From assembly GCA_017962825.1 (NCBI GenBank), contig JAGCUO010000033.1, positions 1-54,242 on the forward strand: a DNA stretch of 54,242 nt, in the 5' to 3' direction. Under the pieces are notes generated by a model that saw only the letters and a program-made list of their open reading frames with translations, did no database searches and was not told the origin of the DNA. Position numbers and translations under genes: made by a program. Positions 17,565-25,242 of the stretch are shown here, piece by piece (the first letter of the stretch is position 1; every line of letters starts with the position of its first letter). The DNA comes from Lachnospiraceae bacterium (GTDB lineage: Bacteria; Bacillota; Clostridia; Lachnospirales; Lachnospiraceae).

Positions 17565-17998
17565 AATGAGTTCCTCCGGAGCAGTACATCCCTGATGCCA
17601 TTCAGATAATTACGGTTAACGCAGATTCTTTCATCGTTAATAAGTATGGCTTCAAGTTTTGAATTGGGAAGATTTTTTATTCCCTTAAGCATTTCCACAT
17701 TGATGATGGCGGATCTGCTTACTCTTACAAAACCGGAAGAGGGAAGCATCTTTTCAAGCTCCAGTAATCTGTGTGTGGATTGATATACTTCGGATTTTGT
17801 GTAAATAAATCCTTTTTTGTCCACACTTTCCATATAGTAGATCTCATTTAAGGGAACAGAGTATTCTTCGTCATCCTTTCTGCAGGTTATGACTTTATCA
17901 ACGGATTTTACGAAATCGGATACTCGTTTTACGTTGCCGGACATAACTTTGTATTCAATCGTTACTTCCGGTTCTCCCATATTCGGGTTTTCTTTCAT
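17561..17998 (-). CDS. LytTR-domain DNA-binding regulator
   Basis: About 145 residues; no receiver domain. The C-terminal LytTR domain includes EYSVPLNEIYYMESVDKKGFIYT, THRLLELEKMLPSSGFVRVSRSAIINVEMLKGI and the end CVNRNYLNGIRDVLLRR. Such stand-alone LytTR proteins work with DUF3021 membrane partners. The frame is open further upstream, and possible ATGs are at 18010, 17998 and 17980. None has a good Shine-Dalgarno sequence, and 17998 (MKENPNMGEPEVTIEY) is chosen on family similarity. It overlaps the end of the CPBP gene by about 44 bases, so translation is probably coupled. It may autoregulate the operon promoter at 18875-18903. Confidence 0.85.
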   Translation of the reverse strand: MKENPNMGEPEVTIEYKVMSGNVKRVSDFVKSVDKVITCRKDDEEYSVPLNEIYYMESVDKKGFIYTKSEVYQSTHRLLELEKMLPSSGFVRVSRSAIINVEMLKGIKNLPNSKLEAILINDERICVNRNYLNGIRDVLLRRNSL

Positions 17999-18842
17999 TA
18001 TCAGCTGCATGATTTTTTCGCCATATGCAGTAGCAGATAAGCACGATGGCGAAGGATACTGTCTGGGCAATGGATACTCTGACAGTCATTAATTCATCCG
18101 CACCTGTATCTGTTACTACATGTAAAAGATTTACTATTGTATTGTTGAAAAAATGATCCGCCATGGAAAAATAGAGACTTCCGGTCATCTTAGTCAACAT
18201 AGTAAACTTTATACCAACAAGTGCACTTGCGACAAGTAGAAATAATGCATTAAAGATCATACCGTTTAAGCTTTGCTCTCCGTCAAAATAATTTCTTACG
18301 GGGCCGATAACGTGCCAGAAACCGAATAATACGGAAGAGATCAGCGTAGCCTTGAAGAATGAATATTTTGATCCGAGGATTTCTATGAAAAGTCCACGGA
18401 AATTGCCTTCTTCCATGATGACATTGATAACATTTCCGATGATGCATATCACAAAGAATATGAGCTCGGTTCTGTTTCCGATATTTTTATCTATTGCATA
18501 AGCGCTTACGTATAGTTTAAGAGAACTGAAATTACCCTGTGAAACCGCGATCATCACCTCGGTGGTATAGGCAAGGATAAATACCGCTGCACCGAATGCC
18601 AGACCCTTAAGGATGTTCCAAAAGTTTTTTCCTGATGTAAATCCGATCTTTTTGGCGGAAAATCCAAGTTTTTTGGCAGCGATAGCAAGTATCACAATAC
18701 CCAGTATCTTATGGATTACGGCTTCGCCTATGACTGTCTGATCTGTCCTAAGCAGGAAGTATTCCGCAATATGAAGTGCGTAGCAGAGAAGATAGATCAT
18801 AAATACAAGGAGAAACGGTTTTTTTAAGCTGTTTTTGTTCAT
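17955..18842 (-). CDS. CPBP family intramembrane metalloprotease
   Basis: 295 residues with about eight membrane helices. The CPBP/Abi motifs are present: EExxxR (E144, E145, R149 in MEEGNFRG), FxxxH (H177 in FGFWH) and a later DHFFNN. The family includes CAAX prenyl endopeptidase relatives and proteases tied to bacteriocin self-protection or processing. An AGAGG at 18850-18854 places the start at ATG 18842 (MNKNSLKK); an in-frame ATG six bases earlier is too close to that site. It is the first gene of the minus operon with LytTR, DUF3021 and the HEYGH protein. Confidence 0.88.
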   Translation of the reverse strand: MNKNSLKKPFLLVFMIYLLCYALHIAEYFLLRTDQTVIGEAVIHKILGIVILAIAAKKLGFSAKKIGFTSGKNFWNILKGLAFGAAVFILAYTTEVMIAVSQGNFSSLKLYVSAYAIDKNIGNRTELIFFVICIIGNVINVIMEEGNFRGLFIEILGSKYSFFKATLISSVLFGFWHVIGPVRNYFDGEQSLNGMIFNALFLLVASALVGIKFTMLTKMTGSLYFSMADHFFNNTIVNLLHVVTDTGADELMTVRVSIAQTVSFAIVLICYCIWRKNHAADNERKPEYGRTGSND

Positions 18843-18874
18843 TTTCATACCTCTTTTCAAATGTTTGTGAATGC

Positions 18875-18907
18875 AAGATATCATGGGAAAACAGCCTGTT
18901 CAACAGG
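18875..18907 (-). promoter_or_regulatory. Promoter of the CPBP-LytTR operon with overlapping palindrome
   Basis: On the minus strand TTGAAC (18903-18898), 17-base spacer, TATCTT (18880-18875). The palindrome CCTGTTCAACAGG (18895-18907) covers the -35 element and could be an operator. Binding by the operon's LytTR protein is only a guess. Confidence 0.55.
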
Positions 18908-19022
18908 TGATGAACCGGATTACAAGATAGGGTTACCGAACTGCAAAAATGATTTAAAAAAGTTTAAATTTATGCCTTTTTTATTTAATAAAGTCTTAAA
19001 GGGATAACATTTCCATTGCTGT

Positions 19023-19028
19023 TATAAT
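19023..19028 (+). promoter_or_regulatory. Extended -10 promoter of the solute-binding lipoprotein gene
   Basis: TGTTATAAT, an extended -10 (TGn plus TATAAT at 19023-19028), about 25 bases before the start codon. No good -35 is seen. Confidence 0.55.
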
Positions 19029-19053
19029 GTTTTTGGCTAAAAAATAAGAAAGG

Positions 19054-21600
19054 GTGATCATTACGAAAAAATTTAGAAAAGAAATTTCAATACTGCTTAT
19101 ATTTTCAATGCTGCTTTCTCTTTCGGCATGTAAGGGCGGAGAAGAACCCCAGGAGCCTGTAGAAGTGCCTGAAAATACCGAAGAGGAATACGAAGAGATA
19201 GTGGATCCGGATACGGGAGAAGTTGTCGAATATTATCATTCTGAGCTCGCCAAGACCGGAGTATACGATATTACGGATATTGATCTCGGATTCGGAACAA
19301 GGGATGTATATGTAAATGATGCGGGCAAAACCGAAAGCGGTGTTTATTACGTTGTTTGTGAAAATGACGATTACTGGAATCATGCATATTACATTCTTGA
19401 TCTTGATGATAAGGGAAATCTTGTTAATACCACACACCTTTCCCTTCCTGTTAGTCTCCCTGTAAGCGAAGAAGAACAGAGCGAAGTTACCGAGGCTAAT
19501 AAAGAAACATCCGGAATAGTCTATGAAGATGTTAATGATCTGTTTAAAGAAAACAAGATCAAACCGGAAGAAGTAGATTCCATCTATTATGAATATTTCA
19601 ATTATGCCGGTGACGGAACATATGAAGCGATAATCAGGATCTATACGAACAGTTATGAGGAAGCCTCCAAGGAGTATTCTTTTAACGTACGTTGGAATAA
19701 TGAAGGTGAATGCACGGATGTGTTATATCTTCCCGTTGAATACGGAGACGGATATATCGACGGATATGTTTATTCTCCCGACGGAAGACTTTCCGTACTT
19801 TACGACAGCTATACGTGGGATGATGATATTTCCGGACAGAGTGTCATAGTTTTTTCCGAGGACAGATTTGACGATCCCGAAACTATGGTTGTTACCGAGA
19901 ATAAAGATTTCTCCTCATGGACGGATTATCTGGGGCATTTTGTTAATGTCGGAGATAAGACACTGGCTGTTTATGATTCCGTGGATGCTCCCTATGAAAC
20001 ATGTGTCGGCGAGATCGATACGGATACATTTGAACCTTCAAATTCCTATGTTCTTGATCAGCTCGGATCCGGATCCCTTTATCCGATGGGAGCCACCGAT
20101 GACGGACAGCTTATTTTCAAAACGAACGCCGGACTTCAGTCTTGCAAGGATGGTGAAAAAGCTGTTCAGTTTTTTGATACCATTAATTCCGATTTCCGTA
20201 ATGAAGGATGCGGTTATTTTGTAAGTTTAAACGGAACCGAAGAATTTTACATGTCCTATATTAATACCAAGGGCGAGAGGTATATTGCTTATTGCAAGCA
20301 TGTTCCCGAAGAGAATGTGGAAGATTGTGACGTTGTTACCCTTGCTTCCACGGTTTTATACGGTAATATGATCGACAGTATAGTTGATTTCAATGAGAAA
20401 AATAACGGTTTTAGAATCGTATTCAGGGACTATAACATCTTTGAGAAAAAAGATGACTATGAATACGATATGAAAAAGCTTTATGAGGATATGAAGAACG
20501 GCCGTATGGCTGATATTGTTTTTCTGGATCCCTATTCGAACGTTGATATAGATTATCTGTCATATAGCGGTGTTTTGGCGGATATCGGAGCTCTTATTGA
20601 TGAAGATCCCGATATGTCGAGAGATGATTATCTTACCAACATATTCGATGCGATAAGCTTCGACGGAAAGCTGTATCGTATAATGCCCTCATTCTCGCTC
20701 TATACCGCATACGGTAATTCTGAATATATATCCGGATGCGAGAATTGGACTGTTGATGAATTCCTTGAATATTCCGAAGGTCTTGACCCTCTGGATTCCA
20801 TCATGCTGACCATGTACGAGACACGTCTCAATTTCCTTGAGGATATGCTTAAGTACAACGGATACAGCTGGATCGACAGGGATAATTACTCATGTGACTT
20901 TAACGATATCAATTTCTTAAGACTCGTGGGTTATGCTGCTAAGGTTCCGGAGGAGATAGATTTCGAAGGAATTCATATGCAGAATTACTGGAACGGATAT
21001 GAAGATATGTATAAGTCCGGTGAAATAAGACTTAAGCTGGAATATATGATCTCATATAAGGAATCATATTATGACGCATATTCTACCTGTAAGAATGAGC
21101 CTTTATATGTAGGCTTCCCCTCACCGGATTCACAGGGCAGCGTTATAACATATACAAGTTTCTATCTGCTTAATGCATCATCCCCCGTACTTGACAGGGC
21201 ATGGAAGTATGCAAAGGGATTCCTTCTCAGTGATTATCAGGAATCTGAAAATGTATTTAATTTCCCTGTTCTCAGAAGTGCGTTTGATAAGATGATGGAA
21301 GATTGTAAGAATCCATTCACATCTGTCAACGAACTTGGTGAGGAATATGAATATATGCCTCAGTATGTAGATGAGAACGGTGAATTAACGGATGTTCCTT
21401 TTATGACCGATGAGCAGATAGAGCAGGGCAAGGATTTTGTAATGTCCGTTGACAGACTTGCTTTTGAGGATCAGGAGCTTAATGAACTGATTATAAACGT
21501 TATATATGAGGGCTTTGATGCCGGTAAAACTCCTGAGGAGATAGGAGCTTCCGTTCAGATGGCGGTACAAGAGGTATTGGATGAGAGAAAAGCAGGTTAA
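19054..21600 (+). CDS. Large solute-binding-protein-like lipoprotein with extra N-terminal domain
   Basis: 848 residues. A signal peptide ends in LSAC (C26), giving a lipid-anchored surface protein. Residues about 30-430 form an acidic, aromatic, strand-rich region (repeated YxxDGxLS-like turns) that looks like a propeller-type domain. Residues about 435-848 resemble an extracellular solute-binding protein family 1: DSIVDFNEKNNGFRIVFRDY, ADIVFLDPYSNVD, GVLADIGALIDEDP, FDGKLYRIMPSF. No ABC permease or ATPase is adjacent, so it may be a sensor or scavenger for a transporter encoded elsewhere. The start is GTG 19054, though AGAAAGG directly abuts it; an ATT at 19060 would be better spaced. The ligand is unknown. 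Confidence 0.75.
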   Translation: MIITKKFRKEISILLIFSMLLSLSACKGGEEPQEPVEVPENTEEEYEEIVDPDTGEVVEYYHSELAKTGVYDITDIDLGFGTRDVYVNDAGKTESGVYYVVCENDDYWNHAYYILDLDDKGNLVNTTHLSLPVSLPVSEEEQSEVTEANKETSGIVYEDVNDLFKENKIKPEEVDSIYYEYFNYAGDGTYEAIIRIYTNSYEEASKEYSFNVRWNNEGECTDVLYLPVEYGDGYIDGYVYSPDGRLSVLYDSYTWDDDISGQSVIVFSEDRFDDPETMVVTENKDFSSWTDYLGHFVNVGDKTLAVYDSVDAPYETCVGEIDTDTFEPSNSYVLDQLGSGSLYPMGATDDGQLIFKTNAGLQSCKDGEKAVQFFDTINSDFRNEGCGYFVSLNGTEEFYMSYINTKGERYIAYCKHVPEENVEDCDVVTLASTVLYGNMIDSIVDFNEKNNGFRIVFRDYNIFEKKDDYEYDMKKLYEDMKNGRMADIVFLDPYSNVDIDYLSYSGVLADIGALIDEDPDMSRDDYLTNIFDAISFDGKLYRIMPSFSLYTAYGNSEYISGCENWTVDEFLEYSEGLDPLDSIMLTMYETRLNFLEDMLKYNGYSWIDRDNYSCDFNDINFLRLVGYAAKVPEEIDFEGIHMQNYWNGYEDMYKSGEIRLKLEYMISYKESYYDAYSTCKNEPLYVGFPSPDSQGSVITYTSFYLLNASSPVLDRAWKYAKGFLLSDYQESENVFNFPVLRSAFDKMMEDCKNPFTSVNELGEEYEYMPQYVDENGELTDVPFMTDEQIEQGKDFVMSVDRLAFEDQELNELIINVIYEGFDAGKTPEEIGASVQMAVQEVLDERKAG

Positions 21601-21633
21601 ACAGGCTGATTTTCGCGATTTTTCAGTAAAAAC

Positions 21634-21662
21634 TTGCATTTTTTCCTTACTTGTGATATCTT
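21634..21662 (+). promoter_or_regulatory. Promoter of secG
   Basis: TTGCAT (21634-21639), 17-base spacer, TATCTT (21657-21662), about 50 bases before secG. Confidence 0.6.
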
Positions 21663-21713
21663 ATCAAAGTCTGTGAAAATAAAGCATTATAAATGCAATG
21701 ATGAGGTTTGTAA

Positions 21714-21953
21714 ATGAGCGCACTTCGTATAGTTTTTACAATACTTTTTATAATTGACTGCCTGATTCTTACTGTTGTGGTTCTTATGCAGGAAGGCAAA
21801 TCCCAGGGACTGGGAGCCATTGCCGGTGCTGCAGAGAGCTATTGGGGCAAGAATAAGGGACGCAGCATGGAGGGCATGCTTGTAAAGCTGACCAGAGCAC
21901 TTGCGGTACTTTTCATGGTACTTGCGGTCCTGCTGAACCTTAACACTTATTGA
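21714..21953 (+). CDS. secG: Preprotein translocase subunit SecG
   Basis: 79 residues, typical of SecG. Two membrane helices (about residues 4-24 and 58-76) flank a polar loop with LMQEGKSQGLGAI and WGKNKGRS, the family signature. SecG is the non-essential third subunit of the SecYEG channel and helps SecA cycling. It has its own promoter and is followed directly by a strong terminator. The order secG-rnr-smpB-ssrA is widespread in Firmicutes. Confidence 0.95.
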   Translation: MSALRIVFTILFIIDCLILTVVVLMQEGKSQGLGAIAGAAESYWGKNKGRSMEGMLVKLTRALAVLFMVLAVLLNLNTY

Positions 21954-21966
21954 TATCGCGGATTTC

Positions 21967-21997
21967 GGGCGTCCGTTAATGCGGACGCCCTTTTTTT
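21967..21997 (+). terminator. Intrinsic terminator after secG
   Basis: GGGCGTCCG (21967-21975) and CGGACGCCC (21982-21990) form a perfect nine-base stem followed by seven T. It lies between secG and rnr, so rnr expression depends on read-through or on a promoter that I cannot see in the 16-base gap. Confidence 0.9.
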
Positions 21998-22013
21998 ATC
22001 CTGATAAGGAATT

Positions 22014-24212
22014 ATGAAGAAAAAAGGAAACTACGGAAAATTGAATAAGAAAAACGGTCATTCCTCCGCAGTGCCTTCGTCACCTGTCAGGAGAAAAAAG
22101 CAGACCAAAGTAGTACTTAAGGGGAAACAGAGTAAGGGCAAGCTTTTCCGTTATGAGGGTACATACTGTGCAACCGATAAGGGATACGGCTTTGTAAAGG
22201 TCGAAGGCTTTACCAGAGATGTGTTTATATCCGAAAGGTTTACCAATTATGCTTTTCAGGGAGATAAGGTTCTTATAGAACTTCTTACTCCCGGACCTTT
22301 ATATGACGGAGAACAATCCGATAACGGACGCGGTCCCAAGAGCCGTGAAGCTAAGATCGTTAAAGTGATCGAACATTCTATTACCAGGATAGTCGGAACC
22401 TTTGAAGAGATCAGAAACGGATACGGATTCGTAATACCCGATAAAGGAACACTTGCTTCCGATCTTTATATTCCCAAGGGAAATACCATGGATGCCGTCA
22501 CCGGACAGAAGGTCCTTGCAGAGATATCCGATTACGGTGAGTTCAAAAGATCTCCCGAAGGCAGGATCGTAGAGATAATCGGTGACATTGACGATCCGCT
22601 GACGGATGATGTCGGTGTTATCTGTGCCCTGGGACTGAGGACGGATTTTCCCGATGCTGTCATAAGAAACTGTGATGATATCTGCGGAGACGGTACCATA
22701 GAGGGAAGCAGATCCGCTTCCCAGCTGGATGATCTCTATGATATAAGCGCTTTATCCGAAGTTTTTGGCGATTCTTTTTCCGGTAAGGGTAAAAGGCTGG
22801 ATCTCAGGGATATTGTTACGTTTACCATAGACGGGGACGATTCCGGAGATTTTGATGATGCCGTAAGTCTTGAGGTGCTTGATCACGCTACTGAAGACGG
22901 CGGTGTTTATGTAGTCGGTGTTCACATTGCCGATGTTGCCGAGTATGTAACCGAGGATTCTCCTCTGGATGCCGAGGCTCTCGAAAGAGGATGCAGTGTT
23001 TATTTTCCGGGAAGGGTTCTTCCCATGCTTCCCGAGAAGCTTTCAAACGGTCTTTGTTCACTGAATCCGGATGAGGACAGATTGAGTCTTTCAGCCATAA
23101 TGCTCCTTGATAAGGATGGGAAGACTGTCGATCATCTTATTACCGAATCTGTGATCAGATCCTCTAAGCGAATGACTTACGGAAATGTGGATAAGGTTCT
23201 TGAAGGTGATGTTCCCTCGGGATATGAACCTTTTGCCGATATACTGGAGGATATGGCGGCAATTGCTTCTATCCTTCGCAAGCGTAGATTTGCCAAGGGT
23301 TCCGTTGATTTCGATATAGAGGAATGTGAGATCAGCGTTGATGAAACCGGTAAAGTAACCGATATAAGAGCAAGGGAAAGAAGCGCTTCCAGATCTCTTA
23401 TCGAAGAGTATATGCTTCTTGCCAATAAGACCGTTGCAAAGCAGTTCTGTAAAAAGAAGATTCCCTTTGCGTATCGTGTCCATGAAGATCCCGATATGAC
23501 TAAGATCAGGGATCTTGTAGAGACCTTCAAAAAGCTCGGTCTTTCCGTTGACAGGAAGATCATCAAGAAGGTTAACGGATCCGATGACGACAGTATCAGT
23601 TCATCGGAGATAGCAAAGTTACTTGATGAAGCTGAAGGTACTCCTTTTGAAATGCTCATAAAGACACTTACACTCAGGAGCATGCAGAGGGCTGAGTATA
23701 AGCCCGAGTCTCTCGGACACTACGGACTTGCTTTTAAGTATTATTGCCACTTTACATCACCCATTCGAAGATATCCGGATCTTCAGATCCACAGGATAAT
23801 CAAACAGACTTTAAGGGGCAAGATGAAAGCGGATGCAAAAGAACATTTCACAAGTATTCTTCCGGAGGTTTGCAGAAAGTCATCCGTATGTGAGAGAAGA
23901 GCACAGGAAGCGGAATATCAGGTAGACCGTCTCAAGATGATCAGATATATGGAAGATCATATGGGAGAGGAATTCGAAGGAACCGTTTCCGGTGTTACAA
24001 GATACGGAATATTTGTAAAATTGGATAATTCCATTGAGGGTATGATAAGCGTATACGATCTTCCCGCAGATGATTATATCTATGAGGAATCACTTTTAAG
24101 ACTCACCGGAAGGAGATCTCGCAGGTATTATTCCATCGGTAAAAGATTACGTGTTTCCGTCAGCGGATGTGACCTGAACCAGAGGGTCATTGATTTTGTT
24201 ATCGCAGAGTGA
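22014..24212 (+). CDS. rnr: Ribonuclease R
   Basis: 732 residues. This processive 3'-5' exoribonuclease degrades structured RNA and works with tmRNA/SmpB in removing faulty mRNA. A basic N-terminus, cold-shock-like domains (DKGYGFVKVEGFTRDVFIS, NGYGFVIPDKGTLASDLYIP), the RNB catalytic domain with DGDDSGDFDDAVSLE (clustered Asp for magnesium) and a C-terminal S1 domain (GEEFEGTVSGVTRYGIFVKLDNSIEGMI) occur in the standard order. smpB starts 12 bases downstream. Confidence 0.96.
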   Translation: MKKKGNYGKLNKKNGHSSAVPSSPVRRKKQTKVVLKGKQSKGKLFRYEGTYCATDKGYGFVKVEGFTRDVFISERFTNYAFQGDKVLIELLTPGPLYDGEQSDNGRGPKSREAKIVKVIEHSITRIVGTFEEIRNGYGFVIPDKGTLASDLYIPKGNTMDAVTGQKVLAEISDYGEFKRSPEGRIVEIIGDIDDPLTDDVGVICALGLRTDFPDAVIRNCDDICGDGTIEGSRSASQLDDLYDISALSEVFGDSFSGKGKRLDLRDIVTFTIDGDDSGDFDDAVSLEVLDHATEDGGVYVVGVHIADVAEYVTEDSPLDAEALERGCSVYFPGRVLPMLPEKLSNGLCSLNPDEDRLSLSAIMLLDKDGKTVDHLITESVIRSSKRMTYGNVDKVLEGDVPSGYEPFADILEDMAAIASILRKRRFAKGSVDFDIEECEISVDETGKVTDIRARERSASRSLIEEYMLLANKTVAKQFCKKKIPFAYRVHEDPDMTKIRDLVETFKKLGLSVDRKIIKKVNGSDDDSISSSEIAKLLDEAEGTPFEMLIKTLTLRSMQRAEYKPESLGHYGLAFKYYCHFTSPIRRYPDLQIHRIIKQTLRGKMKADAKEHFTSILPEVCRKSSVCERRAQEAEYQVDRLKMIRYMEDHMGEEFEGTVSGVTRYGIFVKLDNSIEGMISVYDLPADDYIYEESLLRLTGRRSRRYYSIGKRLRVSVSGCDLNQRVIDFVIAE

Positions 24213-24224
24213 TAAAAGATAATT

Positions 24225-24698
24225 ATGGCTAATGAAAAAGAGCATACAAAGCTCATTGCAAACAATAAAAAAGCATTTCATGACTATTTCATCGAAGAGC
24301 AGTATGAGTGCGGAATCGTGCTTGTGGGAACCGAGGTAAAATCTCTCCGTATGGGAAAGTGTTCCATCAAGGAAGCCTGGGTTCGTATCGAAAAGGGCGA
24401 GCTCTGGATCATGGGTATGAATATTTCTCCGTATGAAAAGGGAAATATCTTCAACGTAGATCCCATGCGTGTCCGTAAGCTTCTCGTACATCGCTCCGAG
24501 ATAAATAAGCTTGAAAACTCTGTTTCAAGAGACGGATATACACTTGTACCTCTTGATGTTTATTTCTCCAAGGGACGCGCAAAGGTGCGCATAGGTCTTG
24601 CCAAAGGTAAGAAGAATTATGACAAGCGTGAGACCATTGCCAAGAAGGACCGCGCAAGGGAAGCTGAAAGAGAATTTAAAGTTCGTATCAAACAGTAG
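24225..24698 (+). CDS. smpB: SsrA-binding protein SmpB
   Basis: 157 residues, standard size. SmpB binds the tRNA-like part of tmRNA and delivers it to stalled ribosomes. Landmarks are [42 protein letters not shown]-like LLVHRSEI, and the basic tail [16 protein letters not shown]. The last base of its stop codon is the first base of a 32-base repeat arm (24698-24729). The tmRNA gene it serves begins 122 bases later. Confidence 0.97.
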   Translation: MANEKEHTKLIANNKKAFHDYFIEEQYECGIVLVGTEVKSLRMGKCSIKEAWVRIEKGELWIMGMNISPYEKGNIFNVDPMRVRKLLVHRSEINKLENSVSRDGYTLVPLDVYFSKGRAKVRIGLAKGKKNYDKRETIAKKDRAREAEREFKVRIKQ

Positions 24699-24794
24699 AT
24701 GACAATGGGGACGTTTCATTTTTGTCATCTGATTTATAAAAAATCATAAAATTATAGAATTTGATGACAAAAATGAAACGTCCCCATTGTCATC
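24698..24794. repeat. Perfect 32-bp inverted repeat with nested terminal repeats (REP-like)
   Basis: Left arm 24698-24729 and right arm 24763-24794 are exact reverse complements (32 of 32), separated by 33 AT-rich bases. Each arm is itself bounded by GATGACAA and TTGTCATC, an 8-bp inverted pair, and contains GGGGACGTTTCATT. Such GGGGACGTT-containing units resemble REP-type elements moved by REP-associated IS200-like transposases; none is encoded here. The sequence lies exactly between the smpB stop and the ssrA promoter. As RNA it would form a very long hairpin. Confidence 0.9.
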
Positions 24795-24813
24795 ATGCTA
24801 TAATATATATAAT
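24787..24813 (+). promoter_or_regulatory. Promoter of ssrA, with -35 inside the repeat arm
   Basis: TTGTCA (24787-24792) lies in the right repeat arm; TATAAT at 24808-24813 ends seven bases before the mature tmRNA 5' end. The spacer is 15 bases. A second TATAAT is at 24799-24804. Confidence 0.6.
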
Positions 24814-24820
24814 AGAATAT

Positions 24821-25195
24821 GGGGTAGTTAAGGTTTCGACAGGGAATTTGAAACTGGAGAAGCTGTCCGGTGCGAACCGTTAATCGCAACCTAAAATAAA
24901 CGCTGATAACAATCAGTACGCACTCGCTGCCTAATAAGTAGCGCGTGACGCCCATTTAAGGGCTCGTCGGCCCATTGCACTCACGCTTTGGGGGTCCGGC
25001 GTCGCATCGTGAGAAACGGTGTATGGTAAGCTTTGCCCATGCATACGTATTATGAAGCTACCCCGGAAGTGAGTTTGTCAGGAGCGCTCATTTCCGGAGG
25101 AACGTGCCTGCAGAAGGCAAAAGAACTGACTATGACAGTAGAAGGACAGAGGGATGGTTCTTTGGACACGGGTTCGACTCCCGTCTACTCCACTA
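24821..25195 (+). ncRNA. ssrA: Transfer-messenger RNA (tmRNA)
   Basis: One-piece tmRNA. The 5' GGGGTAG (24821-24827) pairs with CTACTCC (25185-25191) as the acceptor stem; the T-arm GGGTTCGACTCCC and the D-like GGTTTCGACAGGG are present. The tag frame starts at GCT 24902 and encodes ADNNQYALAA, then TAA TAA at 24932-24937. The tag is similar in style to clostridial tags and ends in the usual ALAA degron. After the discriminator A (25192) the DNA reads CTA, so the CCA end is not encoded and must be added. It releases stalled ribosomes together with SmpB. Confidence 0.97.
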
Positions 25196-25198
25196 AAA

Positions 25199-25229
25199 AA
25201 CATCGGAAGGAAAACCTTCCGATGTTTTT
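25199..25229. terminator. Bidirectional terminator after ssrA
   Basis: AACATCGGAAGG and CCTTCCGATGTT form a 12-base perfect stem with loop AAAA, with T runs on both strands. It ends ssrA and also the convergent esterase-GH43 gene (stop at 25243). Confidence 0.9.
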
Positions 25230-25242
25230 GTATGCCATATGT

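Noticed and set aside
25033-25195. Coding frame within the tmRNA region
   Set aside because: The region is explained by tmRNA secondary structure and the T-arm; no protein motif is present.
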